The position numbers were made by a program, and so were the translations under genes. Below the pieces are notes generated by a model. It saw only the letters and a list, made by a program, of their open reading frames with translations, made no database searches and had not been told where the DNA came from. From assembly GCF_001463705.1 (NCBI RefSeq), contig NZ_BBWH01000031.1, forward strand, positions 120,870-184,869: a stretch of 64,000 nucleotides of DNA, given 5' to 3'. Below are positions 1-7,793 of this stretch, in pieces (position 1 is the first letter of the stretch; each line of letters opens with the position of its first letter). This DNA comes from Aureimonas sp. AU12. Its GTDB lineage: Bacteria; Pseudomonadota; Alphaproteobacteria; Rhizobiales; Rhizobiaceae.

Positions 1-843
1 GAAGACCACCGTGCCCAGAACCATGCCGTAGTCGCGGTTCAGCGCTGCCTGGATGAAGTAGCGCCCGATACCGGGAATGCCGAAGATCTCCTCGATGACG
101 ATCGATCCGGTGAGGAGATAGCCCGCCGCCGGCCCGAGATAGGAGATCACCGGCGTCAGCGCCGGTTTCAGCGCGTGCCGCATCACCATGCGGCGCGAGC
201 CGATGCCCTTGGCCTTGGCGGTGCGGATGAAGTTGGAGTTCAGCACCTCGATCATCGAGCCGCGCATCAGCCGCGAGATGCGCCCCGCATGGGGAAAGGC
301 GAGCACGAAGACCGGCAGGACGAGAAAGGGCAGCGAGCCGTCGCCCCACCCGCCCACCGGCAGCCAGCCGAGCTTGATGCCGAAGACGAGCTGCAGCACC
401 GGTGCGACGAGGAAGTTCGGCACCACGACGCCGATCATGATGAGCCCGGCGATGAGATAGTCCGCGCCCCTGTTCTGGTAGAGCGCCCCGTAGATGCCGG
501 CGACGAGCCCCACCACCACCGCCACCACGAAGGCCGAGCCGCCGAGGATCAGCGTGTAGGGCAGGCCGATGGCGATCTGCTCGCCGACGGTGAAGTCCTT
601 CGTGACGAAGGACGGGCCGAGATCCCCCTGCGCCAGGCGCCCGAGATAGCGCAGGTACTGCTCGACGAGAGGCCGGTCGAGATCATAATGGGCGCGGAGG
701 TTGGCGAGGATCTCCGGCGGCAGGGCGCGTTCGCGGTCGAACGGCCCGCCGGGCGCCAGCCGCAGGATGAAGAAGCAGGCGGTGACGGCGATCAGCACCA
801 CCGGGATCGCCGTCAGCAGCCGGCGAAAGGCGAAGGAGAGCAT
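1..843 (-). CDS. oppB: Peptide ABC transporter permease OppB/DppB family (partial, C-terminus cut off by window edge)
   Basis: Inner-membrane permease of a peptide importer. The ATG at 843 opens MLSFAFRRLLTAIPVV, the usual N-terminal membrane anchor of the family, followed by the periplasmic stretch APGGPFDRERALPPEI. The visible 281 residues include several hydrophobic segments and the cytoplasmic coupling region RTAKAKGIGSRRMVMRHALK, which contacts the ATPase. The reading frame runs off the window, so roughly the last 30 residues and probably oppC/D/F lie outside. It follows oppA on the same strand after a 232-base gap holding a stem-loop, a common arrangement that lets the binding protein be made in excess over the permease. 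Confidence 0.9.
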   Translation of the reverse strand, partial: MLSFAFRRLLTAIPVVLIAVTACFFILRLAPGGPFDRERALPPEILANLRAHYDLDRPLVEQYLRYLGRLAQGDLGPSFVTKDFTVGEQIAIGLPYTLILGGSAFVVAVVVGLVAGIYGALYQNRGADYLIAGLIMIGVVVPNFLVAPVLQLVFGIKLGWLPVGGWGDGSLPFLVLPVFVLAFPHAGRISRLMRGSMIEVLNSNFIRTAKAKGIGSRRMVMRHALKPALTPVISYLGPAAGYLLTGSIVIEEIFGIPGIGRYFIQAALNRDYGMVLGTVVF

Positions 844-1006
844 GGGCGCTTGTGTCTTTCACGGGCGCTACGGGACGAGAAAGCCGGGCACGGTCCGGCG
901 GGCGGCGCGGACGGCAGGACCGGCCGCCGGCATCGGCCGGATCGCGGCTGGGAAGGGCGCGGGCGCGGCCTGGCGACCGCCACGCGGGCAGGGGTTCTCC
1001 GGCGTC

Positions 1007-1029
1007 GCCCGGCCATCACGTGACCGGGC
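1007..1029 (-). other. Stem-loop between oppA and oppB
   Basis: The arms GCCCGG and CCGGGC enclose an 11-base loop in the transcript between the binding-protein gene and the permease gene. There is no U-run, so it fits an mRNA-stabilising or partially attenuating hairpin better than a full terminator. The role is inferred from position. Confidence 0.4.
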
Positions 1030-1075
1030 CGGACGGAAAGTCCCGGCCGCCCTCCCCTTGCGATGCCGTCCCGCG

Positions 1076-2650
1076 CTACTCGGCCTTGGCCAGCCAGCGG
1101 GTGCGGTGGATGTCCTTCACGTTGTCCTCGAAGCCGCTGATCTTCGGCGATACGACATTGTGGGTGACATAGTAGTAGAGCGGGATCGCCGCCGAATCCG
1201 TCAGGGCGATCGTCTCGGCCTGCTTGAGGATCCCGGCGCGGGCCTTGAGGTCCGGCGTCGTCTGCGCCTGAGCCAGCAACTTGTCGTAGTCGGCATTGGA
1301 CCATTTGCCGTAGTTCATCTCGATGCCGCCCTTGAGGAGGTCGAGGAAGTTCGTGGGATCGTCGTAGTCGGCGAGCCAGCCGGCGCGCCCGACCGTGAAG
1401 TCGCCCTCGCGCAGGTCCGCGTAATGCACCTTCGTCTCGGCGTTGAGGAGCTCGACATTGACGCCGAGCGGCTTCCACATCGAGGCGATGGCGACCGCCA
1501 GCCGCTTGTGGTTGTCGTCGGTGTTGTAGCGAAGCTGCAGCGTCAGCGGCTTGTCGGCGCCGTAGCCGGCCGCCGCGAGCAGCGCCTTGGCCTCGCCAAG
1601 CTTGGCGGGATAGGCCAGGTCCTTCCACTCGACGGTGGCCGGGCCGCCCTCGTAGTTCGAGATGCCCGGCGGCACCCAGCTATAGGCGGGCAGTTCGCCG
1701 GTGCCGAGGATCTGCGGGCCGATCACCTCGCGATTGACCGCCATCGACAGCGCCTTGCGCACGTTGGCATTGTCGAGCGGCGGCTTGGCGGAGTTCAGGA
1801 CGTAGTAGTAGAGGCCGGCGAAGGGCGTCACATGCGCCTGTCCCGGCATGTTCTCCTCCAGCCACTTGAACTGGTCGGCCGGGAACGAGGTGAGGATGTC
1901 GAACTCGCCGGCGCGGTAGCGACGCAGGGCCGCCGCCTGGTCTTCGAGCGTGAAGAACTTGGTGCCGTCGATCTGAAGATCGGCGGTGCCGTACCATTGC
2001 GGGTTCTTCGCGGTCAGGACATGGCTGCCCGGCACCCATTCGGTGGGCACGTAGGGGCCGTTGGTGACGATGTTGCCGATCTGCACCCAGGCATCGCCCT
2101 TGGCCTTGATCAGGTGCTCGGGCAGCGGATAGGCGGTGTAGTGCGTCAGCGCGCCGAGGAAGAAGGGCGTCGGGTTTTCAAGCGTGATGACGACGGTGCG
2201 CTCGTCCGGCGCGGCGACGCCGAGCTGGTCCATGTCGGCGAGCTTGCCGGTGTTGATCGCCTCGGCATTCTTGATGGGATACTGCAGGTAGGCGTATTCG
2301 GCGGCCTGCTTGGGATCCATCAGCCGCTTGAAGCCGAAGACGAAGTCCGAGGCCTTCACCGGCTGGCCGTCCGACCACTTGATCCCCTCGCGCAGCTTGA
2401 ACGTATAGACGAGCCCGTCCGGCGAGATCGTCCAGCTCTCGGCCTGCCCCGCGATCGGCTGCGCCTTGGCGTCCTCGGTGACGAGGCCCTCGAACAGGTC
2501 GCCCGCGACGCGGTTCTCCCAGTCGCCCGACATGCGCTGCGGGTCGAGCGAGGCGACGTCGCCGCCATTGTGCAGATTGAGCTGGGCGGCATCGGCTGCG
2601 CCGACCGTCATCATCGCGGCCAGCGACACGGCGCCGAGGAAGGATCGCAT
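1076..2650 (-). CDS. oppA: Peptide ABC transporter substrate-binding protein (OppA, SBP family 5)
   Basis: Periplasmic oligopeptide-binding protein of 524 residues. The ATG at 2650 was chosen because it opens a clear Sec signal peptide (MRSFLGAVSLAAMMTVGAADAA); an in-frame start 24 codons upstream would bury it. The mature part starts with NGGDVASLDPQRM and continues with FEGLVTEDAKAQPIAGQAES and WSDGQPVKASDFVFGFKRL, all typical of family 5 binding proteins. Length is normal for OppA. It is the first gene of a minus-strand operon with oppB downstream. Whether it takes general oligopeptides or a special substrate such as a murein peptide cannot be told from sequence. Confidence 0.92.
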   Translation of the reverse strand: MRSFLGAVSLAAMMTVGAADAAQLNLHNGGDVASLDPQRMSGDWENRVAGDLFEGLVTEDAKAQPIAGQAESWTISPDGLVYTFKLREGIKWSDGQPVKASDFVFGFKRLMDPKQAAEYAYLQYPIKNAEAINTGKLADMDQLGVAAPDERTVVITLENPTPFFLGALTHYTAYPLPEHLIKAKGDAWVQIGNIVTNGPYVPTEWVPGSHVLTAKNPQWYGTADLQIDGTKFFTLEDQAAALRRYRAGEFDILTSFPADQFKWLEENMPGQAHVTPFAGLYYYVLNSAKPPLDNANVRKALSMAVNREVIGPQILGTGELPAYSWVPPGISNYEGGPATVEWKDLAYPAKLGEAKALLAAAGYGADKPLTLQLRYNTDDNHKRLAVAIASMWKPLGVNVELLNAETKVHYADLREGDFTVGRAGWLADYDDPTNFLDLLKGGIEMNYGKWSNADYDKLLAQAQTTPDLKARAGILKQAETIALTDSAAIPLYYYVTHNVVSPKISGFEDNVKDIHRTRWLAKAE

Positions 2651-2985
2651 GTGCAGGGTCAAGGGTGAGACCTCCAGGATCGGGGGCGTTTCGCGGAGCC
2701 CCGGGAAACGCGCATCAATCATCCCGCCGCCGGTCTTGTCCAGACGGTCAAAGATGAATTCGTAGGCATGACTTCACGAAGACGCGAAATGTTGCAGTGC
2801 ATCAAGCGGGTGTCGAACCCTGCGTGGCCAAGGCTCGGAACGGGGTGCCGAACCCCTGCGTTGCCGGTGGGTCACGACGCGACCGGGCGTTCGCACCGCG
2901 TTCAAATGCCGCCCCATCCGCAAGGCCGCGTGGGGACGGCGCGACCGGCGTCCGACGGACGTTCGCACAGGGCGAGGAGACGAGA
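2651..2985. other. Intergenic region between divergent oppA and GST genes
   Basis: 335 bases with no credible gene. It must carry the promoters of oppA (minus) and of the GST (plus). A weak TTGTCC-N17-TTCGTA pair is visible on the plus strand near 2735-2763, but it matches the consensus too poorly to call. Confidence 0.4.
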
Positions 2986-3735
2986 ATGGCCGAATACGAT
3001 CTCTACTACTGGCCGACCATTCCCGGCCGCGGCGAGTTCGCGCGTCTGGTGCTGGAGGCCGGCGGCGCCGACTATCGCGATGTCGCGCGCCTGCCGGAGA
3101 GCGAGGGCGGGGGTGTTCAGTCGATGCTCGGGATCGTCGAGGGGCGCGGCACGCACCGCATCCCCTTCGCCCCGCCCTTTCTCATCCACCACGACCCAAT
3201 CCACGGCGAGATCGTGGTGGCGCAGGCCGCCGCGATCGCAGCCTATTGCGGCGAGCGGCTGGGGCTTGCGCCGCAGGCCGAGGCCGACCGCCAGTTCGCC
3301 CGAAGCGCGGCGCTCACCACGGCCGACCTCGTGGCGGAGGCACATGACACGCATCATCCCGTCGCCACCTCGCTCTATTACGAGGACCAGAAGCCGGAAG
3401 CCCTGCGCCGCGCCGCCGAGTTCCGCAGCGAGCGCCTGCCGAAATTCCTCGGTTGGTACGAGGCGGTGCTGGCCAACGATCCCTCGGGCGGCGACTTCCT
3501 CGCCGGCGGGGCACTCTCCTATGCCGATCTCGGCCTGTTCCAGGCCATCGAGGGCCTGCGCTACGCTTTCCCGCGCCGCATGGCCGCGATCGAAGCCGGC
3601 TTTCCGCTGACCCTCGCCCTCCACCGCCGCGTCCACGCAGCGCCGCGCCTCGCCGCCTATCTCGCCAGCCCCCGCCGCATCCCCTTCAACGAGGACGGCA
3701 TCTTCCGCCGCTACCCGGAACTGGACGGGGACTGA
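2986..3735 (+). CDS. Glutathione S-transferase family protein
   Basis: Soluble 249-residue GST-like protein. The ATG at 2986 follows a GAGGAGACGAGA ribosome binding site and gives the N-terminus MAEYDLYYWPTIPGRGEFAR, a thioredoxin-fold start with Tyr7/Tyr8 near the place where Tyr/Ser GSTs bind glutathione. The middle holds PPFLIHHDPIHGEIVVAQAAAI, equivalent to the G-site segment ending in the Glu/Asp-Ser-like pair, and the C-terminal helical domain holds LSYADLGLFQAIEGL, the conserved Asp-containing N-capping box. It ends 25 bases inside the convergent PAP2-type gene. The substrate is unknown; it could detoxify electrophiles or be a structural GST homologue. Confidence 0.88.
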   Translation: MAEYDLYYWPTIPGRGEFARLVLEAGGADYRDVARLPESEGGGVQSMLGIVEGRGTHRIPFAPPFLIHHDPIHGEIVVAQAAAIAAYCGERLGLAPQAEADRQFARSAALTTADLVAEAHDTHHPVATSLYYEDQKPEALRRAAEFRSERLPKFLGWYEAVLANDPSGGDFLAGGALSYADLGLFQAIEGLRYAFPRRMAAIEAGFPLTLALHRRVHAAPRLAAYLASPRRIPFNEDGIFRRYPELDGD

Positions 3736-4712
3736 GCGCCGGCAAGCCGGACGAGCCTACAATCGCCGGTCGCCGCATCTGCCACCACTCGCCGTGCAAG
3801 CCACTGGGCCGCGCTCAACCCGCCAACCGCCAGGGCAGCGCCAGCCATCAGGTCCGCGATGTAATGACTTCCTTGCAGCGGGGTGGCCACGGCCATCAGG
3901 ATGTTCAGGACGAGCGCCACCCATCGGATGACAGGAATACCCCAGAAGCCCCAGGCGAACAGGACGGCCAGAACCATGTGGAAACTCGGAAAGGTGATGA
4001 TCCCGAGGATCGCGGACACGCCCACGCTGTGCGTCGCGTCCCGCAACTGCATCATTACCGGGACATGATGGCTCATCGTCACCAACGTCAAATTAGGATG
4101 GTCGATCGCCTCGCGGACCCCGAGATATTCATAGACGCCAAGGGCTGGAACGAGTGCCGAAACAAGAACGCAGGCGAGCCCAGCGAGCTGAAAGGCAAGC
4201 ACGAAGATCTGCAGCCGACGCGCATTGCCCCATAGAAACAGAAGCAGGATCAGCGAGAGGGCCTGCCACAGGAGGCTATCGTAAGCGAAGGCCAGCACAT
4301 TCGACAGGACAATATGGGGCCCGAGCCACCGCAGGAAACCCAGCCAGTCGAACCCGATCGCCTCATCGAACGCGCTGAATGCCTCGTCCTGCAGCATCGA
4401 CCACGCGCCCATCGCCGCCGCCACATAGCTCAGGATCCCTGCGATGGCCGAGAAGGCGATTAGTTGCGCGAAGGCGTCGAACAGCATCGCAAGACGGAGA
4501 TCGAACCGACAATACGTGTAGACGAATGCAATGATCGCGGAGACGCCGCTGACCAGAATTTGCGCCGAGACGTCCTCGAAGCGAACCATGATCCGCGTCG
4601 CCGGCAGAAAGAACAGGAGCGTAACGAAGGTCCCAAAGGTGACGGTCCACTGCGCAAGACTCAGGCGTTGAAACACGTGCCTGGCTTCGATCCCAGGCTG
4701 CCGATCCTGCAT
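3711..4712 (-). CDS. PAP2-superfamily integral membrane protein (phosphatase or phosphotransferase type)
   Basis: 333-residue membrane protein with about six to seven hydrophobic segments. The C-terminal half carries ITFPSFHMVLAVLFAWGFW and then GSHYIADLMAGAAL. These match the Ser-x-His and Gly-x-His-x-x-x-Asp catalytic motifs of the PAP2 family in its inositol-phosphorylceramide-synthase-like branch (PAP2_3), where the two His and the Asp do phosphate transfer on the periplasmic side. The likely substrate is a lipid phosphate. Codon choice is less strongly G/C at third positions than in neighbours, hinting at later acquisition. The 3-prime end overlaps the convergent GST gene by 25 bases. 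Confidence 0.8.
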   Translation of the reverse strand: MQDRQPGIEARHVFQRLSLAQWTVTFGTFVTLLFFLPATRIMVRFEDVSAQILVSGVSAIIAFVYTYCRFDLRLAMLFDAFAQLIAFSAIAGILSYVAAAMGAWSMLQDEAFSAFDEAIGFDWLGFLRWLGPHIVLSNVLAFAYDSLLWQALSLILLLFLWGNARRLQIFVLAFQLAGLACVLVSALVPALGVYEYLGVREAIDHPNLTLVTMSHHVPVMMQLRDATHSVGVSAILGIITFPSFHMVLAVLFAWGFWGIPVIRWVALVLNILMAVATPLQGSHYIADLMAGAALAVGGLSAAQWLARRVVADAATGDCRLVRLAGAQSPSSSG

Positions 4713-4840
4713 GACTCACTCGCTGCAACACACACGTATTGCATCAGCATGACCACAACCGGTTAAGGCCCCATTGATCGCCGCCGGAATCGGCGAACAC
4801 CTAAACTTGCCTCGACATCGGCGCCCTTAAAGCAGAACGC

Positions 4841-4865
4841 CCCCCGATCGGACGACGATCGAGGG
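4841..4865 (-). terminator. Hairpin downstream of the lytic transglycosylase gene
   Basis: On the minus strand CCCTCGATCG and CGATCGGGGG pair with a five-base loop and one G.U pair, about 30 bases after the stop of the transglycosylase gene. The following bases (GCGTTCTGCTTT) are only moderately U-rich, so termination is probable rather than certain. Confidence 0.5.
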
Positions 4866-4895
4866 CCGCGATGCAAAGGTGCCGGATGGCGTCGA

Positions 4896-5714
4896 TCAGT
4901 TCGCGAGCTTGGTCGCGAAGAGGGCGAGGCCCTGCTGGTAGACCGTGGCGCGGTTCCAGTCGACGAGGCGGGCGAAGTTGGGCTCGCCCGGATTGTAGCC
5001 GGCGCCGGCGATCCAGCCATGCTGCTTGAGGAAGTTCGCGGTCGAGGCGAGGACGTCGGCCTTCGAGCGGATGAGGTCGCGGCGGCCGTCGCCGTCGAAG
5101 TCCACGGCGTAGCGCAGGTAGTTCTTGGCGAGGAACTGCGTCTGGCCGATCTCGCCGGCCCAGGCGCCCTTCATGTCGGAGGCGCGCTTGTCGCCGCGCT
5201 CGACGATCTGCAGCGCCGCCATCAGCTCCTCGGTGAAGAAGTCCGAGCGGCGGCAGTCGTAGGAAAGCGTCGCCAGCGAGCGGAAGATGTTCATGTTGCC
5301 GGAATTGGCGCCGAAGCCCGTTTCCATGCCCCAGATGGCGATGAGGATTTCCTTCTGGACGCCGTAGCGCTGCTCGATGCGGTTCAGCAGGTCGCGGTTC
5401 TGGGCGATGATGCCCTTGCCCTTCTTGACGAAGGAGGCGGGCGCGCGGCGCTCCATGAAGGCGTCGAGCGAGAGCTTGAAGCTCTTCTGGTTGCGGTCGA
5501 GGCTGATGACCTTGGGATCGTAGGTCACGCCGCCGAGCGCGGTCTCGAGCGTGCCCTGCGAGATGCCCTGGCTGGCGGCCTGGCTCTTGAACGAGGCGAG
5601 CCAGGGGGCAAAGCCCGCCGAGGAGTTGCCGCAGCTCTGGGCGAGCGCCGGGCCGGCCGCGAAGAGAAGGGCGGCACCGATGGCCGCGACCTTGAGGACC
5701 TGAGAGTTAAGCAA
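4896..5714 (-). CDS. Lytic murein transglycosylase, MltB/Slt2-like
   Basis: Secreted or periplasmic 272-residue enzyme that cleaves the MurNAc-GlcNAc bond of peptidoglycan to 1,6-anhydro ends. A TTG at 5714 is preferred: it follows GGAAGG by 11 bases and opens LLNSQVLKVAAIGAALLFAA...ALAQ, a clean signal peptide. Upstream in-frame ATGs would add an implausible Arg-rich leader. Family motifs are SLDRNQKSFKLSLDAFMERR, the catalytic Glu in IAIWGMETGFGANSG, and GAWAGEIGQTQFLAKNYLRY, followed by DFDGDGRRDLIRSKADVLAS as in MltB. No C-terminal peptidoglycan-binding domain is present, so this is the short form. Confidence 0.88.
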   Translation of the reverse strand: MLNSQVLKVAAIGAALLFAAGPALAQSCGNSSAGFAPWLASFKSQAASQGISQGTLETALGGVTYDPKVISLDRNQKSFKLSLDAFMERRAPASFVKKGKGIIAQNRDLLNRIEQRYGVQKEILIAIWGMETGFGANSGNMNIFRSLATLSYDCRRSDFFTEELMAALQIVERGDKRASDMKGAWAGEIGQTQFLAKNYLRYAVDFDGDGRRDLIRSKADVLASTANFLKQHGWIAGAGYNPGEPNFARLVDWNRATVYQQGLALFATKLAN

Positions 5715-6056
5715 GGCGTCGAATCCCTTCCTTGGAAACGAACCGCTCCCATCGGGGGCGGCGTCCCGAAGGCGGGCCTCCGGGCGTCTGGAGCACGTCC
5801 AGACGAAGCGGACACGCTTCGTCGTCGGACAATGCGGATAAAACGAAGACCTGAAGCGTGGGGCGCTCCAGGGTTGGTCAGGACGCCGGTCCCGAACGGA
5901 GCGGCGACGAAACGTCATTCCTGCGCAGTAAAGGCAAAGAAAGCGTTTGCGTAGTGCGCGATTGCGACACCGGCGCGATGCAATCGACGATGGGCCCTTC
6001 ACGTTGTCGCGACGGGTGCCGGGCGCGAGCACCGGCCGCGTCGTCAGGAGGGCAGC
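5715..6056. other. Intergenic region between the transglycosylase and the monooxygenase cluster
   Basis: 342 bases without a supported gene. The part nearest the transglycosylase holds a palindromic repeat (5788-5871) that recurs near 41964. The remainder should contain the promoter for the coupled small ORF and monooxygenase. I looked for Irr-, RirA- or Fur-type boxes and saw none convincing. Confidence 0.4.
5788..5871. repeat. Dispersed palindromic intergenic repeat, copy A
   Basis: The segment shares the blocks CGAAGCGGACAC, TTCGTCG and CCTG-AGC, in the same order and similar spacing, with 41964-42034. The ends are complementary (CTGGAGC with GCTCCAG). Such GAGCATTTCC...GCGAAGCGGACAC...TTCG elements are widespread intergenic palindromes in Hyphomicrobiales. 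This copy lies in the region between the transglycosylase gene and the small ORF. Confidence 0.65.
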
Positions 6057-6128
6057 ATGACTGGCGAAGAACGCGCCGCGGCCTATGATCGGATGACCCG
6101 AGAGCCAACAGGAGACCGCCGCCCATGA
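6057..6128 (+). CDS. Small coupled ORF (23 aa) upstream of the monooxygenase
   Basis: The ATG at 6057 follows a strong AGGAGGGCAGC ribosome binding site, the best in this area. The 23-residue product starts MTGEERAAAYDRMTREP and is rich in charged residues. Its TGA (6126-6128) overlaps the ATG of the next gene in an ATGA, the classic arrangement for translational coupling. The next gene has a weaker site of its own (AGGAGACC, inside this ORF). I recognise no family. It may be a real micropeptide or only a device that sets translation of the monooxygenase. Confidence 0.5.
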   Translation: MTGEERAAAYDRMTREPTGDRRP

Positions 6129-6457
6129 CCTTCATCGCCATGAACCGCTTCAAGGTCATCAAGGAGGAAGCGGACGCCTTCGAGACGCTCTGGCGCAACC
6201 GCGAGTCGCATCTGGGCACCGTGCCGGGCTTCCAGGGCTTCCACATGCTGAAGGGACCGGAGCGCGAGGATCACCGGCTTTATTCCTCGCACACGCTATG
6301 GGCCTCGAGGCAAGCCTTCGAGGACTGGACGCGCTCGGAGGCCTTCCGCGCCTCGCATAAGGGCGCCGGCGGCACCAAGCCGCTCTACATCGGCCATCCC
6401 GAATTCGAAGGCTTCGAGGTGATCCAGACCATCGAGGCGCCGGGCGTCACGCACTGA
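6125..6457 (+). CDS. Antibiotic biosynthesis monooxygenase (ABM) family protein, haem-degrading type
   Basis: 110-residue ferredoxin-like ABM-fold protein. It begins MTFIAMNRFKVIKEEADAFE and continues with FETLWRNRESHLGTVPGFQG and WASRQAFEDWTRSEAFRASH. This arrangement, with Asn near residue 7, Trp in the middle and His in the second half, is that of IsdG/HmuQ-type haem oxygenases, which open haem to release iron. Its start overlaps the stop of a 23-codon ORF. No haem-uptake genes are adjacent, so haem degradation is an inference from family resemblance; a quinol or aromatic monooxygenase activity is the alternative. Confidence 0.8.
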   Translation: MTFIAMNRFKVIKEEADAFETLWRNRESHLGTVPGFQGFHMLKGPEREDHRLYSSHTLWASRQAFEDWTRSEAFRASHKGAGGTKPLYIGHPEFEGFEVIQTIEAPGVTH

Positions 6458-6490
6458 GCGCACGACGCCGTCCCGAAGCCGGTCGCCGCG

Positions 6491-7669
6491 CTACTCGGCG
6501 GCGATCGGCTTCACCCAGAGCGATGAGCAGACGATGCGGCTTTCGTCGCAGCGGTCGCGGTGCTTGCCGGCGATGTGGAGCACCTCCTCCATCAGCCCGT
6601 CAGAGAGCTTCGTCGGCTCCAGCCCGAGCTTGATCAGCGTGTCGTTGGCGACCACCAGATCGTTCTCGGCCATTTCCTTGCGCGGGTTGTCGCGCATCTC
6701 GACGGGAACGCCGGTCAACCCTGAGATCATCTGAGCCAGGTCGAGAACCCGGTGCGTCTCGGTCATCTGGTTCATGATCCTGACGCGCTCGCCGCGCTCG
6801 GGCGGCGCCTGGATCGCCAGCGCGATGCAGCGCACGGTGTCGCGGATGTGGATGAAGGCGCGGGTCTGCCCGCCGCTCCCGTGCACCGTCAGCGGATGGC
6901 CGATGGCCGCCTGCATCAAGAAGCGGTTGAGCACCGTGCCGTAGTCGCCGTCATAGTCGAAGCGATTGACGAGGCGCTCGTCGAGATCGGTCTCGGGCGT
7001 CGAGGTGCCCCAGACGATGCCCTGGTGGAGATCGGTGATCCGCAAGCCGTCGTTCTTGGCGTAGTAGAGGAAGAGCAGCTGATCGAGCGTCTTCGTCATG
7101 TGGTAGATCGAGCCGGGATCGACGGGATAGAGGATCTCGACATGGGCCTCGGCGCCGCCCGAGCGCAGCGTCGCGTCGATATAGCCTTCGGGGATCGTCA
7201 TCCCCTTCGTCTTGCCGTAGCCGTAGACCCCCATCGTGCCGAGGTGCACCAGATGGGCGTCCGGGCAGGCCTCGACCATAGCGCAGAGCACCGACGAGGT
7301 GGCGTTGACGTTGTTGTCCACCGTGTAGCGCTTGTGCCAGGGCGACTTCATCGAATAGGGCGCGGCGCGCTGCTCGGCGAAGTGGACGATGGCGTCCGGC
7401 TGGATGTCGCGGAATAGCTGCTCCAGCTGCTCGTAGTCCTTGGCGACGTCGAGCTGGACGAAGTCGATCGGCGTGTTGCGCGTCTCACGCCAGGCCTGCA
7501 GCCGCTCCTCGATCGAGCGGATCGGCGTCAGGCTGACGGCGCCGAGCTCCTCGTCGGTGCGCCGGCGTACCAGATTGTCGACGATGGTGACGGCATGGCC
7601 CTCGGCCGACAGATGCAGCGACGTCGCCCAGCCGCAGAAGCCGTCGCCGCCGAGAATGATGACCTTCAT
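6491..7669 (-). CDS. sqdB: UDP-sulfoquinovose synthase SqdB
   Basis: Cytoplasmic 392-residue extended SDR that makes UDP-sulfoquinovose from UDP-glucose and sulfite, the head-group donor for sulfolipid. The ATG at 7669 starts directly on the Rossmann motif MKVIILGGDGFCGWATSLHL; a start seven codons upstream is less likely. The SqdB hallmarks HFAEQRAAPYSMKS, NVNATSSVLCAMVEACPDA and LGTMGVYGYGKTKG are present, as is SIYHMTKTLDQLL (catalytic Tyr-x-x-x-Lys region) and QGIVWGTSTPETDLDERLVN. The gene is divergent from a glycosyltransferase with 124 bases between starts, which fits a sulfoquinovosyl-diacylglycerol pathway. No Pho box was seen in that gap. Confidence 0.93.
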   Translation of the reverse strand: MKVIILGGDGFCGWATSLHLSAEGHAVTIVDNLVRRRTDEELGAVSLTPIRSIEERLQAWRETRNTPIDFVQLDVAKDYEQLEQLFRDIQPDAIVHFAEQRAAPYSMKSPWHKRYTVDNNVNATSSVLCAMVEACPDAHLVHLGTMGVYGYGKTKGMTIPEGYIDATLRSGGAEAHVEILYPVDPGSIYHMTKTLDQLLFLYYAKNDGLRITDLHQGIVWGTSTPETDLDERLVNRFDYDGDYGTVLNRFLMQAAIGHPLTVHGSGGQTRAFIHIRDTVRCIALAIQAPPERGERVRIMNQMTETHRVLDLAQMISGLTGVPVEMRDNPRKEMAENDLVVANDTLIKLGLEPTKLSDGLMEEVLHIAGKHRDRCDESRIVCSSLWVKPIAAE

Positions 7670-7793
7670 GACCGGGAACCCTTCGAACAAACGGCCGGTT
7701 GCGCCTTGACGCCCTTATCTGGCGCAAGCTCTAGCATTCGCGAGAGCCGAGGCAAACGGATCGGGATGTCTTCGATCGCGCGAAAGAAAAGTC

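Noticed and set aside
7670..7793. Pho box between sqdB and the glycosyltransferase
   Set aside because: No pair of CTGTCAT-like heptamers at 11-base spacing was found, although sulfolipid genes are often phosphate-controlled.
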